Shown piece after piece: positions 35,021 through 42,627 of a DNA stretch of 42,872 nucleotides; positions within the stretch are counted from its first letter, which is position 1, and every line of letters begins with the position of its first letter. The notes beneath the pieces were generated by a model that saw only the letters and a list, made by a program, of their open reading frames with translations, made no database searches and had not been told where the DNA came from. The position numbers and the translations under genes are program-made. This stretch comes from Candidatus Colinaster equi (GTDB taxonomy: Bacteria > Bacillota > Clostridia > Lachnospirales > Lachnospiraceae): NCBI GenBank assembly GCA_018064425.1, contig JAGHVF010000031.1:1-42872 (forward strand). Reading direction: 5' to 3'.

Positions 35021-35638
35021 GTGAAGCTAAGATATTATTTACGTGGAATAGGAATAGGAATAATTGTTGCTACAGCAATCTGTTTATGCGCAGGCAGCGG
35101 TAAGAAGGCAACAATGACAGATGCAGAGGTTAAGGCCAGAGCTAAACAGCTGGGAATGACGGAAGCAGGTTTGTTATCTGAATTAAATGAGGAATCAATA
35201 GAGAGCGAAGCAATGACGGTCGCAGAGGCACAGTCGGTTGAACCTACCGAGGCTGTGACTGAAACCGACATAGAGACTTTGACTACGGATGAGACTGTTA
35301 CAACAACTGAGGAAGTAACCGAGACAGAGATTACAACCGAAGCTGAGAGTGAAAGCGCAACAGAAAGCGTTGAAGCTAAAGAAGATAAAGAGATTGAATC
35401 TGCAGATAGTAACGATGAGAATAAAGAAGAGTACATTCTTTTTGAGGTTGCTAAGGGCAACGGTTCCGATACGGTAGCACGTAATCTTGCCAAAGCCGGA
35501 CTTGTAAGTGATGCCGCAGCATATGATAAGTATTTATGTGCTAATGGATATGACAGAAGAATATCTGCCGGTAAGCATGAGATACCAAAGGGTGCAAGCG
35601 AAGAGGAGATTGCAAAGATTATTTGCGGTATGAAATAA
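35021..35638 (+). CDS. MltG/YceG N-terminal-domain protein without catalytic domain
   Basis: The 205-residue protein has an N-terminal membrane segment (about 6-24), a Thr/Glu/Ser-rich linker (about 60-135) and a C-terminal region that matches the LysM-like N-terminal part of MltG/YceG (ARNLAKAGLVSDAAAYDKYL, then SAGKHEIPKGASEEEIAKII). The large catalytic domain of MltG is missing. It ends the operon before a strong terminator. It may bind peptidoglycan near the flagellum. Start GTG at 35021 with GGAG 8 nt upstream. Confidence 0.75.
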   Translation: MKLRYYLRGIGIGIIVATAICLCAGSGKKATMTDAEVKARAKQLGMTEAGLLSELNEESIESEAMTVAEAQSVEPTEAVTETDIETLTTDETVTTTEEVTETEITTEAESESATESVEAKEDKEIESADSNDENKEEYILFEVAKGNGSDTVARNLAKAGLVSDAAAYDKYLCANGYDRRISAGKHEIPKGASEEEIAKIICGMK

Positions 35639-35680
35639 TCGGATATTATGCGGTTACGTACATTTATATATTGAGAATAA

Positions 35681-35712
35681 AAAAAATCCTACGATTGCTC
35701 GTAGGATTTTTT
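35681..35712. terminator. Bidirectional intrinsic terminator
   Basis: AAAAAATCCTACGA (35681-35694) and TCGTAGGATTTTTT (35699-35712) form a perfect 14-bp stem with a 4-nt TTGC loop. A T-run follows on the + strand and an A-run precedes it, so it works in both directions. It ends both the fla/che operon (stop at 35638) and the leftward cheX-cheY pair (stop at 35719). Confidence 0.95.
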
Positions 35713-35718
35713 TGTTTA

Positions 35719-36075
35719 TCAAGCGAATTTGCCGATAACTTCAACAACATCTTCCGGCTCGAAAGGCTTCTGAAGGAAATCAGATGCGCCTGATTTGAGA
35801 GCTTCCATAACCTTGTTCTTCTGGCCGGCAGCACTAACCATAATAACCTTAGCATCCGGACAAGCTTCTTTAATCTTGGGAAGTGCTTCAAGTCCGTCCA
35901 TAACAGGCATTGTAATATCCAAGGTGATGAGGTCGGGCTTAACTTTTTCGAGGAGCATAATTGCTTCCTTACCGTTACCTGCATCTGCAATTACTTCATG
36001 TCCTGCCTCTGTAAGTGTATTTGTTAAAATCTTGCGTAGAATTCTTGAATCATCTACAATCATTATCTTAGCCAT
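35719..36075 (-). CDS. Single-domain response regulator (second CheY-like)
   Basis: The 118-residue receiver has the acidic pair Asp8-Asp9, phosphoacceptor Asp53 (LITLDITMPVMDG) and the Lys of LQKPF. It is a CheY-type stand-alone receiver. It lies 12 nt after the CheX-like gene on the same strand, with AGGAGG before its ATG, so the two are co-expressed. It could be a second CheY, a phosphate sink or a regulator of the CheX-like protein. Confidence 0.92.
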   Translation of the reverse strand: MAKIMIVDDSRILRKILTNTLTEAGHEVIADAGNGKEAIMLLEKVKPDLITLDITMPVMDGLEALPKIKEACPDAKVIMVSAAGQKNKVMEALKSGASDFLQKPFEPEDVVEVIGKFA

Positions 36076-36087
36076 TTTTTCATCCTC

Positions 36088-36975
36088 CTATATTGTATAG
36101 TCTTTGTCGAGCTGTACTAATAAATCAAGTGTTTGTCCATAGATAACTATTGGAAAACAGAGGATGGAATCGCTCTTAATAGTTCCGCTCTCTTTCTGAG
36201 CAAACGGAGCCGCCATATCAATATCAACACTCTTGTTACTCATATCTGTTGCGAGAAGACCGTTTACGCAGTTAATCAATTCGCAAAGCGCATCGAGAAC
36301 ATCGTCATCATCTGAAATATTCTCACTGCCGGCAAAACCGATAGCAGCTTCTTTTAATGCATCTTCCAACTCACCTGCGATAGCTGTTACAATCTTGTGC
36401 TCACCGTTAAGCTCTTGCAAACAAATAGCAGGGAACTGATATTCATTCGTAATATATGGCTTCTTGATGTATACATGGTAATCAATAAGTCTTGACATTG
36501 TACGAAGCATTACTCCACATAACTTCTGAACCATTTCAGGCTGCTCATATATGAAGATTGGAATGATTCTGTCAACGTCACAACTCTTTAAATCTTCCAT
36601 ATTCATAAGTGTAAAAGCATTGGCTTTCTGATATTCGTCAAGTGCCTCACTTACTTCTGTCATTGTCATATACTTTTCATCAACAATAGATTGCATAAAT
36701 GCAAGAAAAGCATTTCCTTGCAGAACAAGCAATCGGCTTACCTGTTCTTCAGTTAAGTAACCCTTCTCAACTGCGATGTCACCGAAACGCTTATCGTATA
36801 TAGCCTGCAACTGGTTGACTTCTTCAACTTGCTCAATAGACATAAGCTTCTCTGATACGGCTATAACACCGAGACGTACTCTTTTCTGCTCCTGGCAAGA
36901 GTAAATATCACCAAGATTCTTGAGTGTTAATCTGCCTGTATCTACCAGAAAGTTGGCAAATATTCGATCAAACAT
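36088..36975 (-). CDS. CheX-like phosphatase with an N-terminal GspE-N-like module
   Basis: The 295-residue protein has a two-domain plan. Residues about 1-90 contain two helical repeats like those in the N-terminal domain of type II secretion/pilus ATPases (RLGVIAVSEKLMSIEQVEEV and RFGDIAVEKGYLTEEQVSRL). The C-terminal half has a CheX/CheC-type motif, CELINCVNG, with Glu232 and Asn235 as likely phosphatase residues, and a typical beta end. The ATG at 36975 is chosen because GGAG precedes it. A GTG at 37011 abuts the -10 and cannot be used. Confidence 0.75.
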   Translation of the reverse strand: MFDRIFANFLVDTGRLTLKNLGDIYSCQEQKRVRLGVIAVSEKLMSIEQVEEVNQLQAIYDKRFGDIAVEKGYLTEEQVSRLLVLQGNAFLAFMQSIVDEKYMTMTEVSEALDEYQKANAFTLMNMEDLKSCDVDRIIPIFIYEQPEMVQKLCGVMLRTMSRLIDYHVYIKKPYITNEYQFPAICLQELNGEHKIVTAIAGELEDALKEAAIGFAGSENISDDDDVLDALCELINCVNGLLATDMSNKSVDIDMAAPFAQKESGTIKSDSILCFPIVIYGQTLDLLVQLDKDYTI

Positions 36976-37011
36976 ATCATATACTCCTTTTTTTGTAGTT
37001 AATTTAATCAC

Positions 37012-37040
37012 ATTATAGATGAATTAGCTAAATTTTTCAA
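37012..37040 (-). promoter_or_regulatory. Sigma-A promoter of the cheX-cheY pair
   Basis: Reading the minus strand, the -35 TTGAAA (37040-37035) and -10 TATAAT (37017-37012) are separated by 17 nt. The -10 lies 37 nt before the chosen ATG at 36975, giving a leader of about 30 nt with GGAG. This is the best sigma-A promoter in the window together with that of rpsB, so the pair is under housekeeping control, separate from the fla operon. Confidence 0.8.
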
Positions 37041-37151
37041 CATATTGCGCGATTTTTTATGAAAAATTTTTAGGAAGATAGTACCAAAAGAATGGTATGG
37101 GCTGTTATGAAAACCTCAACCTTAAAAAATAGGGTTTTATTATTAAAGATA

Positions 37152-37160
37152 TGTTATGAT
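37152..37160 (+). promoter_or_regulatory. Candidate extended -10 for the kinase gene
   Basis: TGTTATGAT (TGn plus TATGAT) lies at 37152-37160, 47 nt before the kinase ATG, with no clear -35. The rest of 36976-37207 holds the cheX promoter and no gene. A weak imperfect stem AAAACC/GGTTTT lies at about 37110-37138. Confidence 0.35.
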
Positions 37161-37207
37161 TAAGGAGATGTGTTTGGGGAAATATTTCGGAAAGAGTAAA
37201 GATAGAT

Positions 37208-38638
37208 ATGATAATTATTATTGGTGGAAGCAGTCATGTCGGAAAGACATATATATCGCAGCAACTGATGGAAAGAACAGGATATCCGTATATTAGTCTC
37301 GATCATTTGAAGATGGGATTTATACGTACCGGAATGACGGAATTAACCGTGGAAGACGATTACGAAATGACGTTCTTTCTTTGGCCGTATGTGGCAGAGA
37401 TAATAAAGACTGCGATAGAAAACAACCAGAATATGATTATCGAAGGATGTTATGTGCCGGCCAATTGGAGAGACAGCTTCGATGAAGAGTATCAAAAAAG
37501 CATACGTGCATATTTTATTGTGATGACAAAAGATTATATTGAGAGACATTATGATGATATAGTCGGATATGCCGATGTGATTGAGAACAGACCCGTTGAG
37601 GAACTTGACAAAGACAGGCTTATAAGATGCTCTCTTGCAAAGAAAGAGGATGCAATAGCAAGCGACGCAAAAGTAATTGAGATAGCGGATAGGTATGATG
37701 TGACGTCAATTGTGGAATATATATGTACGGATATTGCAGAAAAGAAATGTTATAAGAAGGGGGATATGATGTATAACGAAAAAGAGTTTTCAATTGATGG
37801 ATTGGAAGCTATGGGTAAAGGCGGAACCGGTGAGTGTTACAGAGTTGATGAGGATAAGATACTCAAACTCTACTATGAAGGTATGCCGCGCGAAATGGCC
37901 TACAGAGAAAAGGATTGTTCGAGGACTGCGCTGATTATCGGTGTGCCGACTCCGATATCCTATGATGTGGTTAAAGTGGGAGAACGCAGAGGAGTAATTT
38001 ATGAGATTTTGAATGCAAAAACGATGTCACAGGCTATTGCACAGAATCCCGATAAATTGCGGGAGTACGCGAGAATATATGCGGATATTGCCAAATCACT
38101 TCATAATGTTAAAGGTGATGTTGAACGATTTGGCCGAAGTACTTACATTTTCAGAGATGTAATTGATCAATGGGATTTTCTTGACGATAAAGCTATCTTA
38201 AAGGTTAGAGAATACCTTGAGTATCTGGACACTTTCGACCGTTATGTACATGGTGATTTTCAGCCAAATAATGTAATGATAGATGATAAAAACGTGATGT
38301 TGATAGATATGGGAGGCTTTTCCGTAGGTAATCCGATAATAGATATTGCAACATCGTATTTTACGTTCTTTGCATCACCCGACGTTTTCGAGTCGGACTA
38401 TAGCGGATTTACAGGTCTTAACGTTGAATGCCACCGTGCTGTATGGGAGAATTTCATAGCACAGTATTATCAGGTGAACAGTTATGAAGAGGCTAAAGAA
38501 AAGTATGAGGAACTGAAGGATATAGACGATATAGTATTATTGCTGCAGATGAGATTTATTGTTATTTTGCCCGAAGCCTGTCAGAAGCAATATATTGAGG
38601 CAGTGAAAAATAAGGCAATTGAAAGATGGAGCAGATGA
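37208..38638 (+). CDS. Fusion of P-loop kinase-like and APH-type phosphotransferase domains
   Basis: The 476-residue protein joins two enzymes. Residues 1-180 have a Walker A, GGSSHVGKT (7-15 or close), of the AAA/2-phosphoglycerate-kinase-like or zeta-type kinases, with YISLDHLKMGFIRTG after it. Residues about 190-476 form an APH/choline-kinase-like domain of the TIGR02172 type, with YVHGDFQPNNVMIDD (catalytic Asp and Asn) and LIDMGGFSVGNPIIDI (metal-binding Asp). Internal ATGs at 37766 and 37769 lie after AAGGGGGA. The substrate is unknown. The stop lies 4 nt before the next gene. Confidence 0.8.
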   Translation: MIIIIGGSSHVGKTYISQQLMERTGYPYISLDHLKMGFIRTGMTELTVEDDYEMTFFLWPYVAEIIKTAIENNQNMIIEGCYVPANWRDSFDEEYQKSIRAYFIVMTKDYIERHYDDIVGYADVIENRPVEELDKDRLIRCSLAKKEDAIASDAKVIEIADRYDVTSIVEYICTDIAEKKCYKKGDMMYNEKEFSIDGLEAMGKGGTGECYRVDEDKILKLYYEGMPREMAYREKDCSRTALIIGVPTPISYDVVKVGERRGVIYEILNAKTMSQAIAQNPDKLREYARIYADIAKSLHNVKGDVERFGRSTYIFRDVIDQWDFLDDKAILKVREYLEYLDTFDRYVHGDFQPNNVMIDDKNVMLIDMGGFSVGNPIIDIATSYFTFFASPDVFESDYSGFTGLNVECHRAVWENFIAQYYQVNSYEEAKEKYEELKDIDDIVLLLQMRFIVILPEACQKQYIEAVKNKAIERWSR

Positions 38639-38642
38639 GAAA

Positions 38643-40493
38643 ATGAATGTTAAGCGTATGATGTGCATGTGGCCGGCTGTTGTTATGACGGTCGCATTGT
38701 GTTTGTGCGGGTGTTCGAATGACACTGATACGGCTGATTTTCAGGCTGAGACAACAAACGAAATAACAGGTGATATTGAACAAGATAAGAATGTGCGAAT
38801 AATAGTAACATCGGATATGCATGGCAAAATGTTGGGATTTGATTACACATTGGATGAGCCTGATATGTCCGGAAGTCTTGCGCAGGTATCAACCGCAATT
38901 GAACAATATCGGGATGATAATACGATACTTGTTGACGTTGGAGATACGATACAGGATAATCTTGCCGACATTTTCAATGATGAGCCGGTTCATCCGATGG
39001 TACAAGGGATGAATGCCATTGGCTATGATATATGCGTTACGGGCAATCATGAATATAACTACGGTATGGATACTGTTCGAAAATATATGAATACGCTTGA
39101 TGCCAAATGTCTTTTGGGCAATGTATATGATGAAAAAATGCAACCTTTGGCGGACGGATATACGATTATGGAAAAGAACGGTATTCGTATTGCATTTATC
39201 GGTATGGTTACGCCCAACATTGTAAACTGGGATAAGGATAATCTGGACGGATATACCGTAACGGATCCCGCAAACGAGACTAACAGGATTATTGATGAGA
39301 TAGAAGAAGATATAAACAACGGCAAAATTGCACCGGTTGATGCCTATGTCGGTGTATTTCATATGATGGACAACGGCGAATACGAAACGAAAAATTCCGG
39401 ATGGAATGATGTGGCGCATGCTTGTCCAAGGCTTAATATTATACTTGGCGCTCACGGGCATGAATGCATAAACAGTACTCTTGAAGGAGATATTGCGGTC
39501 GTTGAGAACGAGAGCATGGGTAAGACAATACAGGTTGTGAATATGACATTTGCAACCGGGGATAATACTAAGACAGATATGGCTAAACCGCTTAAAGGAA
39601 TAATAACCGAGTCTGTAAAAATCAATGACTATGAAGAAGATGCCGAGATTGTCAAACTGTTTGCACCATATGACGAACGGGCAAAAGAGTATTCTGAGAC
39701 TGTTATCGGTACGATAGCAGGAAGTTGGCAACCGAAAGAAATGATTGAAGGAATTAATCCGATGTTACTTGAAGATACCCCGGTGCAGTCATTGATACAA
39801 GAGGTGATGATGTATTATGCAGATGCGGATGTAGCATTATCTGCGCCGAATACGAACGAAGATGGCGTGCAGCCCGGAGAAATGGCAATGAGCGACATCA
39901 GCAGGATATATAGATATGTCAATTCGCTCTATTGTGTTAAAATGAGCGGCTTACAATTGCACAAATATTTGGAATGGTCAGCCGGCTGCTATCAGCAATA
40001 CGAAGATAAAGATGTGATGGTAGCATTTAATGATGTGCCGGTATATATGTTTGATACCGCTTCAGGGGTAAATTATGAAATTGATATAAGTAAACCTGAA
40101 GGTGAGCGTATCGTTAATCTAACATATCCTGACGGAAAAGAAGTGGCGGATGATGATGAATTAAAAGTGGCGGTAAATGACTATCGCTATTCTACAAGTA
40201 TTTCCTTGCCGGGAGTGATTTATGAAAAGGATGATATTCCGCAATTGATAGAGACGGATATCGGAAGTGATATAGGCGATATCAGATTTTTGATAATTGA
40301 TTATATTAAGAATGTCAAGGGCGGAACTGTTGAGAATAAGTGCGATAATAATTGGCGTCTGATTGGATGCGATTGGGATGAGCAGGCGCATAACAAAGCA
40401 GTGAAGCTGGTAAATAATAAGACGATAGATTTAACAAGCGGAAAGAAAGGTACTCCTTGTATAAGGAAAATCACGGTTGATGATTTGAAGTGA
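38643..40493 (+). CDS. Lipoprotein 5'-nucleotidase-like metallophosphatase
   Basis: The 616-residue protein has a lipoprotein signal with lipobox LCGC near residue 25-28, so it is exported and anchored. It carries the calcineurin-type metal motifs: TSDMHGK (DxH), VDVGDTIQD (GD), VTGNHEYNYG (GNHE) and LGAHGHE, a variant of GHxH. The C-terminal part has the 5'-nucleotidase domain that binds the base. It likely hydrolyses nucleotides or related phosphoesters outside the cell. A TTG at 38619 lies inside the kinase gene, so the ATG at 38643 is chosen. Confidence 0.85.
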   Translation: MNVKRMMCMWPAVVMTVALCLCGCSNDTDTADFQAETTNEITGDIEQDKNVRIIVTSDMHGKMLGFDYTLDEPDMSGSLAQVSTAIEQYRDDNTILVDVGDTIQDNLADIFNDEPVHPMVQGMNAIGYDICVTGNHEYNYGMDTVRKYMNTLDAKCLLGNVYDEKMQPLADGYTIMEKNGIRIAFIGMVTPNIVNWDKDNLDGYTVTDPANETNRIIDEIEEDINNGKIAPVDAYVGVFHMMDNGEYETKNSGWNDVAHACPRLNIILGAHGHECINSTLEGDIAVVENESMGKTIQVVNMTFATGDNTKTDMAKPLKGIITESVKINDYEEDAEIVKLFAPYDERAKEYSETVIGTIAGSWQPKEMIEGINPMLLEDTPVQSLIQEVMMYYADADVALSAPNTNEDGVQPGEMAMSDISRIYRYVNSLYCVKMSGLQLHKYLEWSAGCYQQYEDKDVMVAFNDVPVYMFDTASGVNYEIDISKPEGERIVNLTYPDGKEVADDDELKVAVNDYRYSTSISLPGVIYEKDDIPQLIETDIGSDIGDIRFLIIDYIKNVKGGTVENKCDNNWRLIGCDWDEQAHNKAVKLVNNKTIDLTSGKKGTPCIRKITVDDLK

Positions 40494-40517
40494 TGCCAAA
40501 TAATGTATTAAACTCAT

Positions 40518-40537
40518 GCATTTTTGCAAGAAAATGC
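40518..40537 (+). other. Small hairpin upstream of the rpsB promoter
   Basis: GCATTTT (40518-40524) and AAAATGC (40531-40537) pair perfectly over 7 bp with a 6-nt loop. There is no T-run, and the rpsB -35 starts directly after it. It could give weak termination of the phosphatase transcript or shape the promoter. Confidence 0.4.
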
Positions 40538-40566
40538 TTGTGTTTAGGGCAAACGCATGATATAAT
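40538..40566 (+). promoter_or_regulatory. Sigma-A promoter of rpsB-tsf
   Basis: TTGTGT (-35, 40538-40543) and consensus TATAAT (-10, 40561-40566) are spaced by exactly 17 nt. This predicts a start near 40573 and a leader of about 119 nt. Both rpsB and tsf are strongly expressed genes, and no promoter is evident between them. Confidence 0.8.
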
Positions 40567-40572
40567 CATCGA

Positions 40573-40691
40573 GTTGTGACTATAAATCACGCATATGGTG
40601 TTCGCCACGGGTGGTCAGAAAGCTGGCTTGAGACGAACTGAGTTGCTCGACTTTACCATATGCGGAAGCTTAACCAAATGGAGGTAAGAAA
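40573..40691 (+). ncRNA. Structured rpsB 5' leader, probable S2 autoregulatory element
   Basis: The leader closes with a perfect 10-bp stem, CGCATATGGT (40590-40599) and ACCATATGCG (40655-40664). Inside it are GTTCG/CGAAC (40600-40604 and 40634-40638) and small stems including CAG/CTG (40616-40625) and AGTT/GACT (about 40641-40652). The AUGGAGG ribosome site lies 15 nt after the closing stem. S2 represses its own operon through the leader in enteric bacteria, but I cannot match this fold to a named family. Confidence 0.6.
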
Positions 40692-41423
40692 ATGAGCGTT
40701 ATTTCAATGAAACAGTTACTTGAAGCAGGTGTTCACTTTGGACATCAGACAAGAAGATGGAACCCTAAGATGGCTCCATACATCTTCACAGAGCGTAATG
40801 GTATCCACATCATCGATCTTCAGAAGACAGTTGGTCTTGTAGATGATGCATACAAGGCAGTATTTGATATTGCTAACGAAGGTGGTACTATTCTTTTTGT
40901 TGGTACAAAGAAGCAGGCTCAGGATGCAGTTAAGTCTGAAGCAGAGCGTTGCGGTATGTACTATGTAAATGAGAGATGGCTTGGTGGTATGCTTACAAAC
41001 TTCAAGACAATTGAGACTCGTATTGCAAGACTTAAGGCAATTGAGGCAATGGCTGAGGACGGTACATTCGATGTACTTCCTAAGAAAGAAGTTATTAATA
41101 TTAAGAAGGAATGGGAGAAGCTTGAGAAGAATATCGGCGGTATCAAAGATATGACAAGAACTCCTGATGCAATCTTTGTTGTAGATCCTAAGAAGGAAGC
41201 TATCTGTGTTAAGGAAGCTAAGTCTCTTGGCATTAAGCTTATCGGTATCGGTGATACAAACTGTGATCCTGAAGATCTTGATTACATCATTCCGGGTAAT
41301 GATGATGCTATCCGTGCAGTAAAGCTTATCGTATCTAAGATGGCTGATGCTGTTATCGAGGCAAATCAGGGTGAGGCTGTTTACACAGAGGAAGCAGCTG
41401 AAGAGACAGTTGATGCAGAATAA
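40692..41423 (+). CDS. rpsB: Small subunit ribosomal protein S2
   Basis: The 243-residue protein is uS2, which joins the 30S subunit late in assembly. It starts [20 protein letters not shown], with [20 protein letters not shown] and [16 protein letters not shown], the family core. Its C-terminus is extended by an acidic tail ([12 protein letters not shown]). Codon use differs from the flagellar genes, as expected for a highly expressed gene. GGAGG lies at a good distance from the ATG. Confidence 0.97.
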   Translation: MSVISMKQLLEAGVHFGHQTRRWNPKMAPYIFTERNGIHIIDLQKTVGLVDDAYKAVFDIANEGGTILFVGTKKQAQDAVKSEAERCGMYYVNERWLGGMLTNFKTIETRIARLKAIEAMAEDGTFDVLPKKEVINIKKEWEKLEKNIGGIKDMTRTPDAIFVVDPKKEAICVKEAKSLGIKLIGIGDTNCDPEDLDYIIPGNDDAIRAVKLIVSKMADAVIEANQGEAVYTEEAAEETVDAE

Positions 41424-41451
41424 TTAGGATTACAATTAGGAGGAAAAACAA

Positions 41452-42534
41452 ATGGCTATTACAGCAGCTATGGTTAAGGAACTGCGTGAAATGTCAGGCG
41501 CAGGCATGATGGATTGTAAGAAAGCACTTACAGAGTGCGATGGTAATATGGAAGCAGCTATGGAAGCTCTTCGTAAGAGCGGTGCTGCAAAGGCTGAGAA
41601 GAAAGCATCAAGAATTGCTGCAGAAGGTATTGCTCGTGCAGCAGTTGATGGTAAGACAGGTGTTGTTGTAGAAGTTAACTCTGAGACAGACTTCGTTGCT
41701 AAGAATGAAGTATTCCAGGAGTTTGTACAGTCAATTGCCGATCAGGCTCTTAAGTCATCATACAATGGTGGTAAGAACGGAGAGGACGTTGAGGCACTTC
41801 TTTCTGAAAACGGCCTTAAGGAGACACTTGTTGAGAAGACAGCTACAATCGGTGAGAAGTTATCTTTCCGTAGATTTGAGAAGGTTGCAGGAGATGTTGT
41901 TGTATCATATCTTCATGGCGGCGGAAGAATCGGTGTATTGGTAGCAGCTGACGGCGCATCTGATGATGCAGCTAAGGAAGCACTTGCTAACATTGCTATG
42001 CAGGTTGCAGCTATGAATCCTACATATGTAAGCAGAGCAGAGATTTCTGATGCAGAGATTGCTAAGCTTAGAGAGATTACAGTTGACAGCGCAATCAATG
42101 ATCCTTTCACACTTCCTAAGCCAATTCTTCAGAACCTTATTGATAAGGCTGTAAGCGGTAAGGCTTGGAGCGATGAGGATATCGCTATATACGAAGAGAA
42201 GAAGAGCAATATGAATTATCTTCCTAACTTCCTTTCAGATGCAGCTAAGGCAACTCTTGCATCAATCGGTATGGATGATAAGGCTGCAATTGTTGATAAC
42301 AAGATTTTCTCAGGACTTGTTGAAGGCCGTATTTCTAAGCAGCTTAAGGAAATCAGTCTTATGGATCAGGTATATGTTAAGGCTGAGGACGGAAAGCAGT
42401 CTGTTGCTAAGTATCTTGAGTCTGTAAATAAGGCTCTTACAGTTACTAAGTTCGTTCGTTTCGAAGTTGGTGAAGGTATGGAGAAGAAGAACGAAGATTT
42501 TGCAGCAGAAGTTGCAAAGCAGATGCAGGGCTAA
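41452..42534 (+). CDS. tsf: Translation elongation factor Ts
   Basis: EF-Ts exchanges the nucleotide on EF-Tu. The N-terminal domain has [19 protein letters not shown], followed by [17 protein letters not shown]. The C-terminal end has [20 protein letters not shown] and [13 protein letters not shown]. With 360 residues it is longer than the usual 280-310 because of an extra stretch at about residues 213-280 in the region of the coiled coil. AGGAGG precedes the ATG. It follows rpsB by 28 nt. Confidence 0.96.
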   Translation: MAITAAMVKELREMSGAGMMDCKKALTECDGNMEAAMEALRKSGAAKAEKKASRIAAEGIARAAVDGKTGVVVEVNSETDFVAKNEVFQEFVQSIADQALKSSYNGGKNGEDVEALLSENGLKETLVEKTATIGEKLSFRRFEKVAGDVVVSYLHGGGRIGVLVAADGASDDAAKEALANIAMQVAAMNPTYVSRAEISDAEIAKLREITVDSAINDPFTLPKPILQNLIDKAVSGKAWSDEDIAIYEEKKSNMNYLPNFLSDAAKATLASIGMDDKAAIVDNKIFSGLVEGRISKQLKEISLMDQVYVKAEDGKQSVAKYLESVNKALTVTKFVRFEVGEGMEKKNEDFAAEVAKQMQG

Positions 42535-42587
42535 TCGAATTTTGCCCCCTTTGGGGACAGGGTTAGAGGTTCATAAATGATAAAATA

Positions 42588-42627
42588 AAGGATGTGATTG
42601 AGTTTACTCAACCACGTCCTTTTTTTA
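42588..42627 (+). terminator. Intrinsic terminator of rpsB-tsf
   Basis: AAGGATGTG (42588-42596) and CACGTCCTT (42613-42621) form a 9-bp stem with an inner TTGAG/CTCAA pair (42598-42611) and a TTTA loop, followed by eight T. A second small stem, CCCC-GGGG (42545-42556), directly follows the tsf stop. This is a strong Rho-independent terminator. Confidence 0.93.

Noticed and set aside
36976..37011. GTG start for the CheX-like gene at 37011
   Set aside because: It lies directly next to the -10 box and upstream of the expected transcript start. The ATG at 36975 with GGAG fits.
37163..37200. Short leader ORF before the kinase gene
   Set aside because: An AAGGAG is followed too closely by ATG/GTG, and the reading frames are very short. 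No support beyond chance.
38889..39731. 280-residue minus-strand ORF within the 5'-nucleotidase gene
   Set aside because: The + strand frame has all metallophosphatase motifs. The minus frame shows only random Ile/His/Arg-rich sequence.
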